A stretch of DNA of 64,000 nucleotides from Terrisporobacter petrolearius (GTDB lineage: Bacteria; Bacillota; Clostridia; Peptostreptococcales; Peptostreptococcaceae): NCBI RefSeq assembly GCF_032598785.1, contig NZ_CP102984.1. One strand, given 5' to 3'. Position 1 is the first letter of the stretch; every line of letters starts with the position of its first letter. The translations under genes were made by a program, and so were the position numbers. The notes beneath the pieces are model-generated. The model did no database searches. It saw nothing but the letters and a program-made list of their open reading frames with translations, and was not told the origin of the DNA. This document shows positions 25,392-34,868 of this stretch, one piece after another.

Positions 25392-27851
25392 CTAATAGCT
25401 TTTTACATACTCTTGTTTCAATTCTTTTAGATTATTAAGTATTACACTTTCATCCAAATTAAGCTTTTTATCAGGTTTTTCTAATAAATATATGGCTATA
25501 GTATTCTCTTCATAATTAATTTCAAAATTTAATAAGTTTAATTCTCTAAAAACTTTAAGTATTATAAATGTTTTTAAAGGTAGAAGTTTAAATACTCTTT
25601 TTAATTCAGTTAATTTTAGTTGTAATTCTTTACTTACAAGCATTTGCTTATAAATATTGATAAATTCTTCTCTATTTGGAACTATGTTATCCATAATATT
25701 TTTCAAATATATTTTATCTTCACTACTATAATACTTAATAACAACTTTACTATTTAAAATGTTCTTATTTAGATACGAATATTCTCCTTTATTATACAAA
25801 AAATCATAAAGAATAATACTATTATATCTTTTTAAGTCTATTTTATCAATATTAGGTGAAAATATAAGTTGCACTTTCTTATTTTTTTCATAAATATAAT
25901 TGTAATTTATATCATAGTCTAAATCTGTCAATGAAACATCTGATAAAGCTCTATAAAATCCATTTAAAGTATTTGTTATAATCAAAGTCCCTTCTTTTAT
26001 ATGCTCAAATATATTTATATTTTTATCTCCATCCGTATTAATATATATATCATCTTCATCATTATAAACATGATACAAACTATCACTATCTGTAGGACTT
26101 ATCTTTTCAAATAATTTAAGAGATAAATTATTTGAAATTGCTGATTTAGGATGAGACAATCTTATATCCTTTAATAAAAGTTGTACTTTTCTATCATTAT
26201 TAAAATTATTTTCGTCTACTTGAAATAATACATCTATCTTATCTCCTTCTTGGAAATCGTCAGATAAATAAGCCATATTAAATCCTACACATTCATAGGA
26301 TTTTTCATTTTCACATATTAACTTTAGATGTTGTTTGTTTTTACCCATTTTATAAAAGTTGGTTAATAATAAGTCTCTCATAATAAATCTTGGAGATGGA
26401 TTACTTAACCCAAAAGGTTCTAGCTTATGCAGGTTGTCTACTAAGCCTAATGTTGCACTTTCTTCTTCAAGCTCATATTCAACTTTTATATTTTCAATTA
26501 AATCATCTTTGCTCAAATTGTAATCTGCTATTTCATTTACTCTTTTTCTTAATTCTTCTATATTCTCTGCATTTAATGCCAATCCTGCTGCTTGCTCATG
26601 ACCACCAAATTTATTCATTAGATCTTTGCAACTTACTAAGGCATCAAATATGCTAAACCCTTTAATAGATCTAGCTGAGCCTGTTGCCTCACCATCTTCT
26701 ATAGTTAGCAATATTGTAGGCTTATAATATTTCTCTGTTAGCTTAGAAGCAACTATTCCTATTATTCCATGTTGCCAGCCTTCTTTTGCTAATACAAGCA
26801 CTTTGTCACCTTTATAGTTTTCACTGCTTGATATAACATCTTCTGCTTCTTTATACATCTTACTTTCTATCATTTGTCTTTCAATATTTTTTGCTTCTAA
26901 AATATTAGCTATTTCTTTTGCTTCATCTTCCAAATCAGTAGTAAATAACTGAACCCCTAAGTATGAGTGACCTAATCTTCCCGATGCATTAATTCTAGGT
27001 CCTACTGAATAACCTATATGTGATGATCCTATTTTGCTAGTTTCAATACCACATACTTTAATTAGTTCTCTTAAACCTAAATTTTTGCCCTCTTTCATTA
27101 GTTTTAAACCATTTTTTACAATTATTCTATTTTCGTCTATTAAAGGCACAATATCACATATTGTTGCTAAGGTTACTACTTCTAAATAATCAAACATTGA
27201 CGTTTTAAATTCCTCTTCATCTGTCAATGCTTGAATCATTTTAAATGCTACTCCACATCCACACAGCATATCAAAGGGATAGTTACAATCTTCTTGTTTT
27301 GGATTTACAATTGCATAAGCATCTGGTATATCACTTTGACATTCATGGTGGTCTGTTATTATAACATCTATACCAAGTTCATTAGCTAATCCCACTTCAT
27401 TAACTGATGTTATACCACAGTCCACAGTTATTATAAGATCACATCCATCATTATTTATCTTCCTTATTGCATCCTCGTTGATTCCATATCCTTCTTCTAA
27501 TCTATTTGGAATATAATATTTAACTGGATAATCTATAGATTTGAAATAAATATATAAAATTGATGTGGATGATACTCCATCTACATCGTAATCACCATAG
27601 ATATAAATTCTTTCTTTATTTTCAATTGCTTTCTTTATTCTTTCAGTTGCTTTTTTCATATCTTTCATTAAGAAAGGATCTCTTAAATATTCTAAAGATG
27701 GGTTCATAAAAATTTCTGCATCTTTTTCGTCATTTATACCTCTATTATTTAATATTTGGCTAATTTCCGGGGAAATATTTATTTTCTTGCTTAACTCTGT
27801 TTCTTTAACTTTTCCTTTATGTTTTAATGTCCATTTTTTATTATATATCAA
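25392..27851 (-). CDS. recJ: Single-stranded-DNA-specific exonuclease RecJ
   Basis: 819 aa. DHH/DHHA1 5'-3' exonuclease. DYDVDG at 87-92, a TDHHEC motif near 170, a second acidic site in TICDIVPLID and the DHHA1 GG-motif block FGGHEQAAGLAL are present, then an OB fold. The C-terminal 230 residues are an AT-rich clostridial extension of unknown function, making it longer than E. coli RecJ (about 577). Confidence 0.95.
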   Translation of the reverse strand: MIYNKKWTLKHKGKVKETELSKKINISPEISQILNNRGINDEKDAEIFMNPSLEYLRDPFLMKDMKKATERIKKAIENKERIYIYGDYDVDGVSSTSILYIYFKSIDYPVKYYIPNRLEEGYGINEDAIRKINNDGCDLIITVDCGITSVNEVGLANELGIDVIITDHHECQSDIPDAYAIVNPKQEDCNYPFDMLCGCGVAFKMIQALTDEEEFKTSMFDYLEVVTLATICDIVPLIDENRIIVKNGLKLMKEGKNLGLRELIKVCGIETSKIGSSHIGYSVGPRINASGRLGHSYLGVQLFTTDLEDEAKEIANILEAKNIERQMIESKMYKEAEDVISSSENYKGDKVLVLAKEGWQHGIIGIVASKLTEKYYKPTILLTIEDGEATGSARSIKGFSIFDALVSCKDLMNKFGGHEQAAGLALNAENIEELRKRVNEIADYNLSKDDLIENIKVEYELEEESATLGLVDNLHKLEPFGLSNPSPRFIMRDLLLTNFYKMGKNKQHLKLICENEKSYECVGFNMAYLSDDFQEGDKIDVLFQVDENNFNNDRKVQLLLKDIRLSHPKSAISNNLSLKLFEKISPTDSDSLYHVYNDEDDIYINTDGDKNINIFEHIKEGTLIITNTLNGFYRALSDVSLTDLDYDINYNYIYEKNKKVQLIFSPNIDKIDLKRYNSIILYDFLYNKGEYSYLNKNILNSKVVIKYYSSEDKIYLKNIMDNIVPNREEFINIYKQMLVSKELQLKLTELKRVFKLLPLKTFIILKVFRELNLLNFEINYEENTIAIYLLEKPDKKLNLDESVILNNLKELKQEYVKSY

Positions 27852-27952
27852 AAGTTCTCACCTCATATTTTCTTTGTCCTACATTTAAATATTATAATAT
27901 TATTAACTTATATGCTATAATCTAGTACTAAAAAAATTTTTATTGCATTAAA

Positions 27953-27978
27953 AAGGAGCAATTTGTAAATTGCTCCTT
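27953..27978. terminator. Terminator after the carbonic-anhydrase-like gene
   Basis: Perfect stem AAGGAGCAATTT / AAATTGCTCCTT, ending the scfB-gamma-CA unit before recJ. Confidence 0.85.
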
Positions 27979-28012
27979 CTTAAATTTGTATAATTTTTAT
28001 TTGAATTACAAA

Positions 28013-28510
28013 TTACTTGTGTTTTTTTCCCATTTCTACGTAATGTAGGGCAGATTGTTTTAAACTTTCTTTTTCTTCATCAGTTAATTCTCTTGCAACC
28101 TTTGCTGGTGAACCTAATAATAAAACTCCTGGCGGGAATTTCTTGCCGGTTACTAAGCTACCTGCTCCTACCATAGTAAGTTCTCCAATTTCTGCATTAT
28201 CTAAAACTGTTGACCCCATTCCAATTAGGCTATAATCACCTATTTTGCATCCATGAATAACAGCAGCATGTCCAATAGTTACATTTTTTCCTATTATAGT
28301 TGGCTCATCATACCCACAATGTACTATAGTTCCATCTTGTACGTTAGAATTTTCTCCCACTATAATTTGGCTATCATCGCCTCTTAAAACTGCTTTGTAC
28401 CAAATACTTGCGTTCTTTTCAACAATAACATCACCGATAATATCTGCGGTTTCTGCCACAAAAACAGAATCATCAATAGTGGGTTTTATCCCTTCAAACC
28501 CTTTTATCAT
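28013..28510 (-). CDS. Gamma-type carbonic anhydrase-like hexapeptide protein
   Basis: 165 aa from the ATG at 28510, chosen because AAGGAG lies 7 bases before it; a longer frame would run back into scfB without a ribosome site. It is a left-handed beta-helix of hexapeptide repeats with the three zinc histidines in HCGYDE and GHAAVIHGCKIGD. Family members (YrdA/PaaY) include real carbonic anhydrases and inactive relatives. It starts 2 bp after scfB stops. Confidence 0.88.
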   Translation of the reverse strand: MIKGFEGIKPTIDDSVFVAETADIIGDVIVEKNASIWYKAVLRGDDSQIIVGENSNVQDGTIVHCGYDEPTIIGKNVTIGHAAVIHGCKIGDYSLIGMGSTVLDNAEIGELTMVGAGSLVTGKKFPPGVLLLGSPAKVARELTDEEKESLKQSALHYVEMGKKHK

Positions 28511-28512
28511 TT

Positions 28513-29886
28513 TTATTCTCCTTCCAGCATTAGTTTTGCTTGAATCATTATAGAACATTCTGTTCTTTTCTTTTGCATTTCGCAACCAAGCTCATATGGC
28601 TTTCTTATATCATTATTAAAGTTAATTGCGTTGGCATGACATCCACCTGAACAGTAGAATTTATTCCAACATTTTTTACAATCTTCTTTAGAGTAAACAT
28701 GAGCATCTCTGAACATATTGCTTATTTCTTTAGGTATAACTATCTCTTCATCCATTATATTGGCTAATCTAAAATCATCATTTCCAACAAACTGGTGACA
28801 TGGGTATATATCTCCGTTTGGTGTTACTGATAAATACTCATTTCCAGCACCACATCCAGTAATTCTTTTTATTACACATGGTCCTTGATTTAAATCTATT
28901 ACAAAATGGAAGAAAGTAAAATCATCTCCATTTAATTTTCTTCTTGCATACTCTTTTGCCAGCTTTTCATATTCATCGAATACTTTTTTCATGTCTTCTT
29001 CTCTTAGTGCATAAGGGTTGCTTTCATCTCCAACAACTGGTTCAATTGATGTTAATTCAAATCCTTCATCAGCGAAATGAAGTACGTCTTCAGAGAAATC
29101 TAAGTTATCTCTAGTGAATGTTCCTCTTATATAATAGTATTTGTCCTTAGATCTTTTTTCCACTAACTTTTTAAATTTAGGCATGATAACATCGTAACTT
29201 CCTTTATCATTAAGTGTTGGTCTCATGTTATCATTTATTTCTTTTCTTCCATCTAAACTTAATACTGCATTGTGCATATGTTCATTTATATAGTCAATTT
29301 TATAATCATCTAGTAATATTCCGTTAGTAGTTATAGTAAATCTTATGTTTTTATTATTTTCTTTTTCAACTTTTCTACCATAAGTTACTAGTTGCTTAAC
29401 TACTTCAAAGTTCATTAGTGGCTCTCCACCAAAGAAATCTATTTCTAAATTTTTTCTATTTCCTGAGTTAGCTATAAGATAATCGATTGCTTTTTTACCT
29501 ATTTCAAAGCTCATCATTTCTTTTTCTCCACCAAAATCACCTTGTGAAGCAAAACAGTATTTACATTTTAAGTTACAGTCATGTGAAACATGTAGGCATA
29601 ATGCTTTAACTACTTTTTTTCTATTTACAAAGCTTGGGTGAGTTTCATATGTATCTTCAGTGAATAAAAGCCCCTCTTCTTTTAAAGACTTTATTTCCTC
29701 ATAAGCTTCTTCTATTTGCTCTTTAGTATAATCTTTATTTAAAGATTCTACTATTTCTTCCATAGATTTTTCTTCAAATAAATCTACAAGGTTATATGCA
29801 ACATCATCTAGTACATGAACACTACCTCCATTCACATCTAAAACAATATTGTATCCATCCATGGAAAATTTATGTATCATACTCAT
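28513..29886 (-). CDS. scfB: SCIFF peptide thioether-forming radical-SAM maturase
   Basis: 457 aa. Installs thioether links in the SCIFF precursor to make a ranthipeptide. An N-terminal PqqD-like recognition region (about 1-85) comes first, then the radical-SAM motif C104-C108-C111 (CNLKCKYC), and a SPASM-type C-terminus with CGAGNEYL, YPCHQFVG and CKKCWNKFYCSGGC for auxiliary clusters. It lies just downstream of scfA, with a strong hairpin between them, which fits low enzyme and high precursor output. Confidence 0.96.
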   Translation of the reverse strand: MSMIHKFSMDGYNIVLDVNGGSVHVLDDVAYNLVDLFEEKSMEEIVESLNKDYTKEQIEEAYEEIKSLKEEGLLFTEDTYETHPSFVNRKKVVKALCLHVSHDCNLKCKYCFASQGDFGGEKEMMSFEIGKKAIDYLIANSGNRKNLEIDFFGGEPLMNFEVVKQLVTYGRKVEKENNKNIRFTITTNGILLDDYKIDYINEHMHNAVLSLDGRKEINDNMRPTLNDKGSYDVIMPKFKKLVEKRSKDKYYYIRGTFTRDNLDFSEDVLHFADEGFELTSIEPVVGDESNPYALREEDMKKVFDEYEKLAKEYARRKLNGDDFTFFHFVIDLNQGPCVIKRITGCGAGNEYLSVTPNGDIYPCHQFVGNDDFRLANIMDEEIVIPKEISNMFRDAHVYSKEDCKKCWNKFYCSGGCHANAINFNNDIRKPYELGCEMQKKRTECSIMIQAKLMLEGE

Positions 29887-29974
29887 AATATGTCCTCCTA
29901 ATTTTTAATACTCTTATTATATACCCTAAACAAAATACGTGTAAATTTTTTGTAAAAACAATTTATATGCAAAC

Positions 29975-30008
29975 AAAGTGAGGGTATTATTTGTAATACC
30001 CTCACTTT
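29975..30008 (-). terminator. Hairpin between scfA and scfB
   Basis: Perfect 14-bp stem AAAGTGAGGGTATT / AATACCCTCACTTT. It ends about 20 bases after the scfA stop and lies about 90 bases before the scfB start. It probably terminates most scfA transcripts. Confidence 0.8.
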
Positions 30009-30026
30009 TAAAATAATTTTGTTTAA

Positions 30027-30170
30027 TTATCTTTCACACTCTTGGTTTGCAACTGTACAAGAAGTTTTACAAGCAGATTGACAAGATGTTTGACATTCTC
30101 CACATCCACCTTTAGCTGCACTTTCTTTTAATGTAGCATTTGATAAAGTTTTTATATGTTTTTTAGCCAT
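30027..30170 (-). CDS. scfA: SCIFF ranthipeptide precursor, 47 aa
   Basis: Six-cysteines-in-forty-five peptide. Cysteines fall at 23, 26, 30, 34, 38 and 45 in GGCGECQTSCQSACKTSC and the tail. The leader is basic (MAKKHIKTLSNATLK). The ATG follows a perfect AGGAGGT site. Its maturase gene scfB is immediately downstream. SCIFF-derived ranthipeptides have been linked to quorum sensing in some solventogenic clostridia; here the role is inferred from family only. Confidence 0.96.
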   Translation of the reverse strand: MAKKHIKTLSNATLKESAAKGGCGECQTSCQSACKTSCTVANQECER

Positions 30171-30235
30171 TTTTACTACCTCCTGTTTCTAATTAACTGC
30201 TACTAATTATATCATAATTCTGTATATTTTGGAAC

Positions 30236-30598
30236 TTATTTGAAGTTTACTCCTAATACCCCGCCTATTCCTCCAGCTATTGAAACAAGTATTGCTTTAT
30301 AAATAACTGTAATATCAAATATGTAATTTTCTTTAGCTAAATAAAACATTGTTATAAGTAATATTATATAAACTACACCAACTATAAAACCATATATAAG
30401 TCCCTTTTCCTGTATATGTTTACAAGCATAAAATCCACCAAAAGCTGCAGAAACTGTGGTAATAAATGATGTTACTATTGAAACTGATTCCGCCGAAACA
30501 TTAGTATAAGTTAACAATAGATTGTAAACTAATAATACTATTAACGTAATTATGTAAGCATATCCTAAACCTTTTAATATATGTATTGTTTTTGCCAT
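30236..30598 (-). CDS. TIGR04086-type membrane protein
   Basis: 120 aa with four predicted membrane helices and no soluble domain. Glycine-rich helices (SIVTSFITTVSAAFGGFYACKH, ending SIAGGIGGVLGVNF) match the small clostridial family often found between yajC and the SCIFF gene. Function unknown. It has a good GGAGG site and lies between yajC and scfA on the same strand. Confidence 0.75.
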   Translation of the reverse strand: MAKTIHILKGLGYAYIITLIVLLVYNLLLTYTNVSAESVSIVTSFITTVSAAFGGFYACKHIQEKGLIYGFIVGVVYIILLITMFYLAKENYIFDITVIYKAILVSIAGGIGGVLGVNFK

Positions 30599-30654
30599 AA
30601 AAAAAACCTCCCCTCAAAATATATATATTCCTTAGGGAGATTTAAAATTACTAT

Positions 30655-30936
30655 TTATTTATCTTCTTCTTTTTTCTCAATAGAAGCTATAGCCCATTTT
30701 TTAAATGGCATTTTAGTTCTATTTGGTCCTACTTCTAAAACAACAAATTCATCTTCAACTTTAGCTATTGTTGCTAACATTCCACCTATTGTAGTAACCA
30801 TTTGTCCTACTTCTAAACTTGATCTTAATTGATCCAATTGTTTTTCTTTTTTTCTTTGAGGTCTTATAAATAAGAAATAGAAAATTGCAAATAACGCAAC
30901 CATGTAAACAATAGACATTATCATTTGAGTATTCAT
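30655..30936 (-). CDS. yajC: Sec translocase accessory subunit
   Basis: 93 aa from the ATG at 30936, which has GGAG 8 bases upstream; a GTG three codons earlier is less well placed. One N-terminal membrane helix (IVYMVALFAIFYFLFIRPQ) is followed by the RPQRKKEKQLDQL motif and a small beta domain. YajC binds SecDF and the translocon at the membrane. It follows tgt, the usual order. Confidence 0.93.
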   Translation of the reverse strand: MNTQMIMSIVYMVALFAIFYFLFIRPQRKKEKQLDQLRSSLEVGQMVTTIGGMLATIAKVEDEFVVLEVGPNRTKMPFKKWAIASIEKKEEDK

Positions 30937-31007
30937 ATGCTTCACTCCTTCATATGTTTATTACTTCATAAAAACAAAAGTATAATAAACATTATAACTC
31001 AATTTTC

Positions 31008-32129
31008 TTATAATTTATACCCATATTTGGAGAAAAATTCATCTTTAAAATCTAATAATCTATCTTCCATTATTGCTTGTCTTATATCTTCCATTAATTT
31101 AAGTAAAAATCTTAAGTTATGTGTAGATATAAGTCTAGCCGCAAGTATTTCATTTGCTTTCACTAAATGTCTTATATACGCTTTTGTGTAATTCTTACAG
31201 CAATAGCAGTCACACTCTGGGTCAAGTGGAGTAAAATCTCTTGCATATTTAGCATTTCTTACTACAACTTTGCCTTGACTAGTCATTGCAGTACCATTTC
31301 TAGCTATACGAGTAGGAAGTACACAGTCAAACATATCTATTCCTCTTATTACACCTTCTAATAAATCATCTGGTGAACCAACACCCATTAGGTATCTTGG
31401 TTTATCTTTTGGCATTAGAGGTACTGTATAGTCAAGTACTTCATACATTAGTGGCTTTGGCTCTCCAACACTAAGTCCACCTACTGCATATCCCGGTAAA
31501 TCTAGCTCTAATATTTCCTTAGCTGATTGTTCTCTTAAATCTTTGTACATACCACCTTGAATTATTCCGAATAGTGCTTGGTTTTCAGTATTTTTATGAG
31601 CTTCTTTGCATCTTCTTAACCATCTAGTAGTTCTTTCTAATGAGTTTTTAACATATTCTCTATCTGCAGGATATGGAGCACATTCATCAAATGCCATCAT
31701 TATATCTGAACCTAAGGCATTTTGTATTTCCATGGCTTTTTCTGGAGATATAAAATGTTTAGACCCATCTATATGAGATCTAAAGTGAACTCCTTCTTCA
31801 GTTATTTTTCTAAGTGGTCCTAAAGAGAACACTTGAAATCCACCACTATCTGTTAATATTGGTTTATCCCAGTTCATAAACTTATGAAGCCCACCTGCTT
31901 CTTTTACTAAATCGTGACCCGGTCTCATATATAAGTGATATGTATTACTTAATATTATTTGAGATCCTATTTCTTTTAATTCTTCTGGTGTCATTGCCTT
32001 TACTGTTGCCTGCGTTCCAACAGGCATAAATATTGGTGTTTCTATAACTCCATGAGGAGTGTGTAATCTACCAAGTCTTGCACCACTTTGTTTACAAGTT
32101 TTTATAAGTTCATATCTTATTGCACTCAT
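31008..32129 (-). CDS. tgt: tRNA-guanine transglycosylase
   Basis: 373 aa. It swaps guanine-34 for preQ1 in GUN anticodons. The active-site segments DSGGFQVFSLG and DECAPYPADR are present, with RYLMGVGSPDDL and the nucleophile Asp in MFDCVLPTR. The zinc site is CDCYCC plus H near the C-terminus. It sits one gene after queA, the next enzyme of queuosine synthesis, in one leftward run. Confidence 0.97.
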   Translation of the reverse strand: MSAIRYELIKTCKQSGARLGRLHTPHGVIETPIFMPVGTQATVKAMTPEELKEIGSQIILSNTYHLYMRPGHDLVKEAGGLHKFMNWDKPILTDSGGFQVFSLGPLRKITEEGVHFRSHIDGSKHFISPEKAMEIQNALGSDIMMAFDECAPYPADREYVKNSLERTTRWLRRCKEAHKNTENQALFGIIQGGMYKDLREQSAKEILELDLPGYAVGGLSVGEPKPLMYEVLDYTVPLMPKDKPRYLMGVGSPDDLLEGVIRGIDMFDCVLPTRIARNGTAMTSQGKVVVRNAKYARDFTPLDPECDCYCCKNYTKAYIRHLVKANEILAARLISTHNLRFLLKLMEDIRQAIMEDRLLDFKDEFFSKYGYKL

Positions 32130-32176
32130 ATTTATTCTCCTTAATCTGTCTGAATATAGTCTAAAATATTAAACTA

Positions 32177-32659
32177 CTAATTATTATTTATTTCTTCTGT
32201 GTCTAAAATTTCTTTTTCTTTACTATTATTATTTTTTAAATTATATAACCTACTAAGGTTCATTGCTCTTTCTTCTGGGGACATTAAATATTTTCTAATA
32301 GCAAATATTGCACCTATGGAAAGTATTCCTAATAGCAAATCTCCCATTCCTGAACTTTTGGGAAGTAAAATAAGCTTTCTAGCTATTGCATATAATAACA
32401 CTTCCAAAAGCACTCCTGGTGTATGTAAAGATAGCATTACTACCAATTCAACACCTATAACTAACAATAATGCTTCCGCCAAAAAGCTATTTAACTGGCT
32501 ATATTGAACTGGAGTTGAAAAATCTACTATATAAGCTTGATATACACTTCTTACTAAATCCATCATGCCCAATAATACAAGAATTAATATTACTATTGCT
32601 AAGGCTGTTTCAAAATTTTTCGAAATATTCAACAACCTTTTGTCATGCTTTTTTATCAT
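32177..32659 (-). CDS. PsiE-like membrane protein
   Basis: 160 aa from the ATG at 32659 (GGGGAG 5 bases upstream). It has four predicted helices. The block VIGVELVVMLSLHTPGVLLEVLLYAIARKLIL, here split at residues about 75-106, resembles the phosphate-starvation-inducible PsiE family (PF06146). The C-terminus is polar and Asn/Glu-rich. It lies between queA and tgt, but no queuosine role is evident. Confidence 0.7.
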   Translation of the reverse strand: MIKKHDKRLLNISKNFETALAIVILILVLLGMMDLVRSVYQAYIVDFSTPVQYSQLNSFLAEALLLVIGVELVVMLSLHTPGVLLEVLLYAIARKLILLPKSSGMGDLLLGILSIGAIFAIRKYLMSPEERAMNLSRLYNLKNNNSKEKEILDTEEINNN

Positions 32660-32688
32660 ACACTCTCCCCTTTTTACATACATTATAT

Positions 32689-33714
32689 TTATTTTATAAA
32701 CATTGCATCTCCAAAACTAAAGAATCTATAATTATTTTCTACTGCACAGTTATATGCATTTAATACATTCTCTTTTCCAGCAAGTGCACTTACTAGCATT
32801 ATTAATGTTGACTCTGGTAGATGGAAGTTTGTAATTAAGTTATCTACAACTTTGAATTTATATCCTGGATAAATAAATATTTTTGTCCATCCTGATGCTG
32901 CTTTCATTTTTCCATTTTCATCAGCTACAGACTCTATAGTTCTAGTACTAGTTGTACCCACTGTTATTACTTTATTACCATTTTCTTTTGCTCTATTAAT
33001 CTTATTCGCTGCTTCCTGTGTAACCATATAGTACTCAGAATGCATGTCATGTTCTAAAACATCATCTACTTTTACTGGTCTAAATGTTCCAAGACCCACA
33101 TGTAAAGTTACAAAAGCTAAATCTACACCTTTATCTTTAATTTTTTGTAGTAATTCATCAGTAAAGTGTAAACCTGCTGTAGGTGCTGCTGCTGAACCAT
33201 TATGCTTAGAGTAAACAGTTTGATATCTTTCTCTTTCTTCTAATCTTTCTGTTATATATGGTGGTAATGGCATATTTCCAAGTTCATCTAAAACCTCTTC
33301 AAAAATACCTTCATACTCAAATTTTACTATTCTAGCTCCATCATCGCCCATTCCAACAACTTCCGCTATAAGTTTCCCTTCTCCAAATGAGAACCTAGTT
33401 CCTATTTTAGCTCTTTTACCTGGTTTGACTAAAGTCTCCCAAGTATCATCCTCATTTCTCTTTAAAAGTAAAAACTCTATTTTTCCACCAGTTCCTTCTT
33501 TGGAACCAATTAATCTTGCAGGAATAACTCTTGTATCATTTAATACAAGACAATCTCCTGGATTTAAATAATCTATTATGTCTTTAAAAATTTTATGACT
33601 TACTTCACCAGTTTCTTTATCTAATACCATTAATTTAGAACTAGACCTATCTAAAATAGGTACTTGAGCAATTAATTCTTCTGGTAAATCAAAATAAAAA
33701 TCGCTTGTTTTCAA
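32689..33714 (-). CDS. queA: S-adenosylmethionine:tRNA ribosyltransferase-isomerase
   Basis: 341 aa. QueA moves ribose from SAM onto preQ1 in tRNA to give epoxyqueuosine. The TTG at 33714 is the likely start: AGAAGG lies 7 bases before it and the protein then opens MKTSDFYFDLPEELIAQ as in relatives. Signature blocks LVLNDTRVIPARL, SAAAPTAGLHFT and NFHLPESTLIMLVSAL are intact. It follows ruvB after about 120 bp and a hairpin. Confidence 0.96.
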   Translation of the reverse strand: MKTSDFYFDLPEELIAQVPILDRSSSKLMVLDKETGEVSHKIFKDIIDYLNPGDCLVLNDTRVIPARLIGSKEGTGGKIEFLLLKRNEDDTWETLVKPGKRAKIGTRFSFGEGKLIAEVVGMGDDGARIVKFEYEGIFEEVLDELGNMPLPPYITERLEERERYQTVYSKHNGSAAAPTAGLHFTDELLQKIKDKGVDLAFVTLHVGLGTFRPVKVDDVLEHDMHSEYYMVTQEAANKINRAKENGNKVITVGTTSTRTIESVADENGKMKAASGWTKIFIYPGYKFKVVDNLITNFHLPESTLIMLVSALAGKENVLNAYNCAVENNYRFFSFGDAMFIK

Positions 33715-33759
33715 TGTTAAACCTTCTTTCAATAATATATTACCTTAAACATACAACTA

Positions 33760-33796
33760 CCATAATAACAAAAAATTTAATTTTTTTCTACTATGG
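33760..33796. terminator. Imperfect hairpin between ruvB and queA
   Basis: CCATA and A-rich arm pairs with T-rich arm and TATGG. It is the only terminator-like structure in the gap and is weak in GC. Confidence 0.45.
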
Positions 33797-33831
33797 GAAT
33801 TTATACTTTTATTTGTAATAATATTATTATT

Positions 33832-34848
33832 CTACTTTTCAGGATAATTTATATTCAAATGTTTATAAGCATTTGGCATAGCTATTCTTCCTCTTGGACT
33901 TCTATTAATAAATCCTAGTTGAAGTAAATATGGTTCATAGACATCTTCTATTGTGTTTCTGTCTTCTCCAATGGAAGCAGCTAAAGTGTCTAAGCCTACA
34001 GGCCCACCTTTAAATTTATTTATTATTGTTAATAATAATTTTTCATCCACATAGTCTAATCCTAAGCTATCTACACCAATCATTTCTAGAGCTTGGTCTG
34101 CAACTTCTGATGTTATATTTCCATCAGCTCTAACCTGAGCATAATCTCTGACTCTTTTTAGCAGTCTATTTGCTATTCTTGGTGTTCCTCTTGATCGTCT
34201 AGCAATCTCCACTGCTCCTCTATGTTCAATTTCTGCACCTAGTATATTAGCTGACCTAATTACTATTTGAGTTAATTCATCAACAGTGTAATAATCAAGC
34301 TTACATATAACACCAAATCTATCTCTAAGTGGGTTTGTAAGCATACCTGCTCTCGTTGTTGCTCCAATAAGGGTAAATTTAGGTAAATCAAGTCGTATAC
34401 TCCTAGCTGATGGTCCCTTACCTATTATTATATCTATACAATAATCCTCCATCGCAGGATACAATACCTCTTCCACACTTCTATTTATTCTGTGTATTTC
34501 GTCTATAAACAGTGCATCATTTTCATTTAAATTTGTTAATATAGCCGCCAAATCCCCAGCTCTTTCTATGGCTGGACCTGATGTTATTCTTAGGTTAACT
34601 CCCATTTCACTAGCAATTATACTAGCCAAAGTAGTTTTTCCAAGACCAGGTGGTCCATATAAAAGGACATGGTCTAATGGTTCATTTCTGCTCTTTGCCG
34701 CTTCAATAAATATGGATAATTGCTCTTTGGCTTTTTCTTGTCCTAAATAATCAGCCAATAACTTAGGTCTTAAGTTATTTTCTATATCCACATCATCATT
34801 TTGCATACTAGATGTAATTATTCTGTCTTCATCTTCAAATCCGTACAA
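33832..34848 (-). CDS. ruvB: Holliday junction branch-migration ATPase
   Basis: 338-aa AAA+ motor. Walker A is GPPGLGKTT near residue 65, Walker B is LFIDEIHR, sensor 1 is GATTRAGML and the arginine finger region RDRFG is present. The C-terminal winged helix includes LLQLGFINRSPRGR. It is 20 bp after ruvA in the ruvC-ruvA-ruvB operon. Confidence 0.98.
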   Translation of the reverse strand: MYGFEDEDRIITSSMQNDDVDIENNLRPKLLADYLGQEKAKEQLSIFIEAAKSRNEPLDHVLLYGPPGLGKTTLASIIASEMGVNLRITSGPAIERAGDLAAILTNLNENDALFIDEIHRINRSVEEVLYPAMEDYCIDIIIGKGPSARSIRLDLPKFTLIGATTRAGMLTNPLRDRFGVICKLDYYTVDELTQIVIRSANILGAEIEHRGAVEIARRSRGTPRIANRLLKRVRDYAQVRADGNITSEVADQALEMIGVDSLGLDYVDEKLLLTIINKFKGGPVGLDTLAASIGEDRNTIEDVYEPYLLQLGFINRSPRGRIAMPNAYKHLNINYPEK

Positions 34849-34868
34849 TTAACTTCCCCCTCTCTTTA

